Shown: positions 22,421-23,092 of the stretch, in pieces
How the letters are laid out: every line of letters starts with the position of its first letter
How positions within the stretch are numbered: position 1 is the first letter of the stretch
Assembly: GCA_030656435.1 (NCBI GenBank)
Contig: JAUSOA010000057.1
Coordinates: 1 to 23,092 of the forward strand
From: Acholeplasmataceae bacterium
Lineage (GTDB): Bacteria; Bacillota_I; Bacilli_A; Acholeplasmatales; Acholeplasmataceae
Reading direction: 5' to 3'
Length of the DNA: 23,092 bases
Translations under genes and position numbers: made by a program
Notes under the pieces: generated by a model
The model's database searches: none
What the model was told of the DNA's origin: nothing
Seen by the model: the letters and a program-made list of their open reading frames with translations, nothing else

Positions 22421-23092
22421 ATGGGAATAAATATCTACAAGATTTTGCAAAAGGAAGAAATGATTAATGATTTAGTGAATCAACGCTATTTTTCTACTGA
22501 TGAATCAATCAGTGGCAACATATCACTTAGTTTTTTCTATAAGTCTTCATATGAAAACGAAATAAAATGGAAAAATGTATTTGAATACTTTAGTATACAA
22601 ATTGATTTTAGAACAAAAGATATTAAAGGTGTAATACTTATAAATAAGCAGACTAATAATTATGCAATAACTTTCGGGAATTCCGCATTTGTTGCCCAAA
22701 AATATTGTGATGTGGATTTTGGATTTGAGCTTGCTAGAAGGATAGAACTTAAAGAACTCAAAAGAAAAAGCACTAGTGCTCAACGAACCAGAGGAAGAAA
22801 AGGCGAAGTTAACACATATACAAACGAAGATAATCTTGATGTTGATTCAGGAAGAATTTTTACGAGTTTATCGTTTACTCCCGTTGATGAAACTCTCGGG
22901 AAACGTATTGATTTTGGAAAATCAATTAAACTTAACATGGGTTTTAATTTGAATGAAATAGAATCACTAATTGATAGAATAGAATCAATATTGGCCAATG
23001 ATGTAATTAGGAATAATATACCTTATTTGAACAAAGTAAAAGACCCCGAGCTAATTAATGAGTATAATAGTATACTTCTAAGGGACTTAGAA
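22421..23092 (+). CDS. TIGR04141/DUF6119-like protein, 3'-partial (runs off the window)
   Basis: ATG at 22421 follows GGTGGAG by 6 bases, and the frame stays open for 224 codons to the last base, so the C-terminus is missing. The start MGINIYKILQKEEMINDLVN, the central AITFGNSAFVAQKYCDVDFG followed by FELARRIELKELKR, and the Lys/Arg-rich turn SAQRTRGRKGEVNTY recall the sporadically distributed TIGR04141 (DUF6119) family. In that family a FGxG..L....FG core is followed by R....TR-type residues. There is no signal peptide or membrane helix. These proteins are patchily distributed and often lie in accessory or defence-type regions; their activity was not known to me. Assignment is by eye and needs the rest of the gene. 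Confidence 0.55.
   Translation, partial: MGINIYKILQKEEMINDLVNQRYFSTDESISGNISLSFFYKSSYENEIKWKNVFEYFSIQIDFRTKDIKGVILINKQTNNYAITFGNSAFVAQKYCDVDFGFELARRIELKELKRKSTSAQRTRGRKGEVNTYTNEDNLDVDSGRIFTSLSFTPVDETLGKRIDFGKSIKLNMGFNLNEIESLIDRIESILANDVIRNNIPYLNKVKDPELINEYNSILLRDLE

Noticed and set aside
1..23092. tRNA or rRNA genes
   Set aside because: No GC-rich cloverleaf or CCA-type 3' end and no rRNA signature stretch was seen on either strand.

Overview
The window reads like a low-GC, wall-less or near-wall-less Firmicutes relative of the Acholeplasma/Izemoplasma/Haloplasma type (inference from composition and gene content). The coding regions are strongly AT-biased. Ribosome binding sites are Bacillus-like (GGAG/AAGGAG). 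Three lipoproteins carry classic lipoboxes. Tryptophan is written TGG, and all thirteen confident genes whose end is visible stop with TAA (9) or TAG (4), never TGA. The standard code fits, so this is not a Mycoplasma/Spiroplasma that reads TGA as Trp.

Positions 1-15694 hold one co-oriented carbohydrate-utilisation locus, with the local LacI-family regulator following at 15732-16769. In order it encodes: a secreted-type right-handed beta-helix glycoside hydrolase with C-terminal sugar-binding domains (5' end outside the window); a large surface lipoprotein with two InlB-type repeats and six beta-sandwich modules; an ABC sugar importer (binding lipoprotein, one polypeptide carrying both MalF-type and MalG-type permease halves, and a MalK/MsmK-type ATPase); two different GH65 glycoside phosphorylases; and a beta-phosphoglucomutase. 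A coherent reading is that an alpha-glucan or alpha-glucoside is bound and cut outside, oligosaccharides are imported, phosphorolysis releases beta-glucose 1-phosphate, and PgmB makes glucose 6-phosphate. The exact linkage cannot be read from sequence alone. Two stacked hairpins lie directly ahead of the binding-protein gene.

Positions 16917-19242 hold a Cof-type HAD phosphatase, a decayed Fic-family gene, and a two-gene operon of an XRE regulator plus a small protein. The two operon products share the same ~28-residue helical repeat.

Positions 19392-21511 hold a well-formed promoter and a lone multidomain lipoprotein (Ig-like and OB-like modules) of unknown role. Positions 21512-22420 contain little that can be supported: one doubtful small ORF and a terminator. 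From 22421 an ORF runs off the window. It resembles the sporadically distributed TIGR04141/DUF6119 family and may mark the edge of an accessory or defence region.
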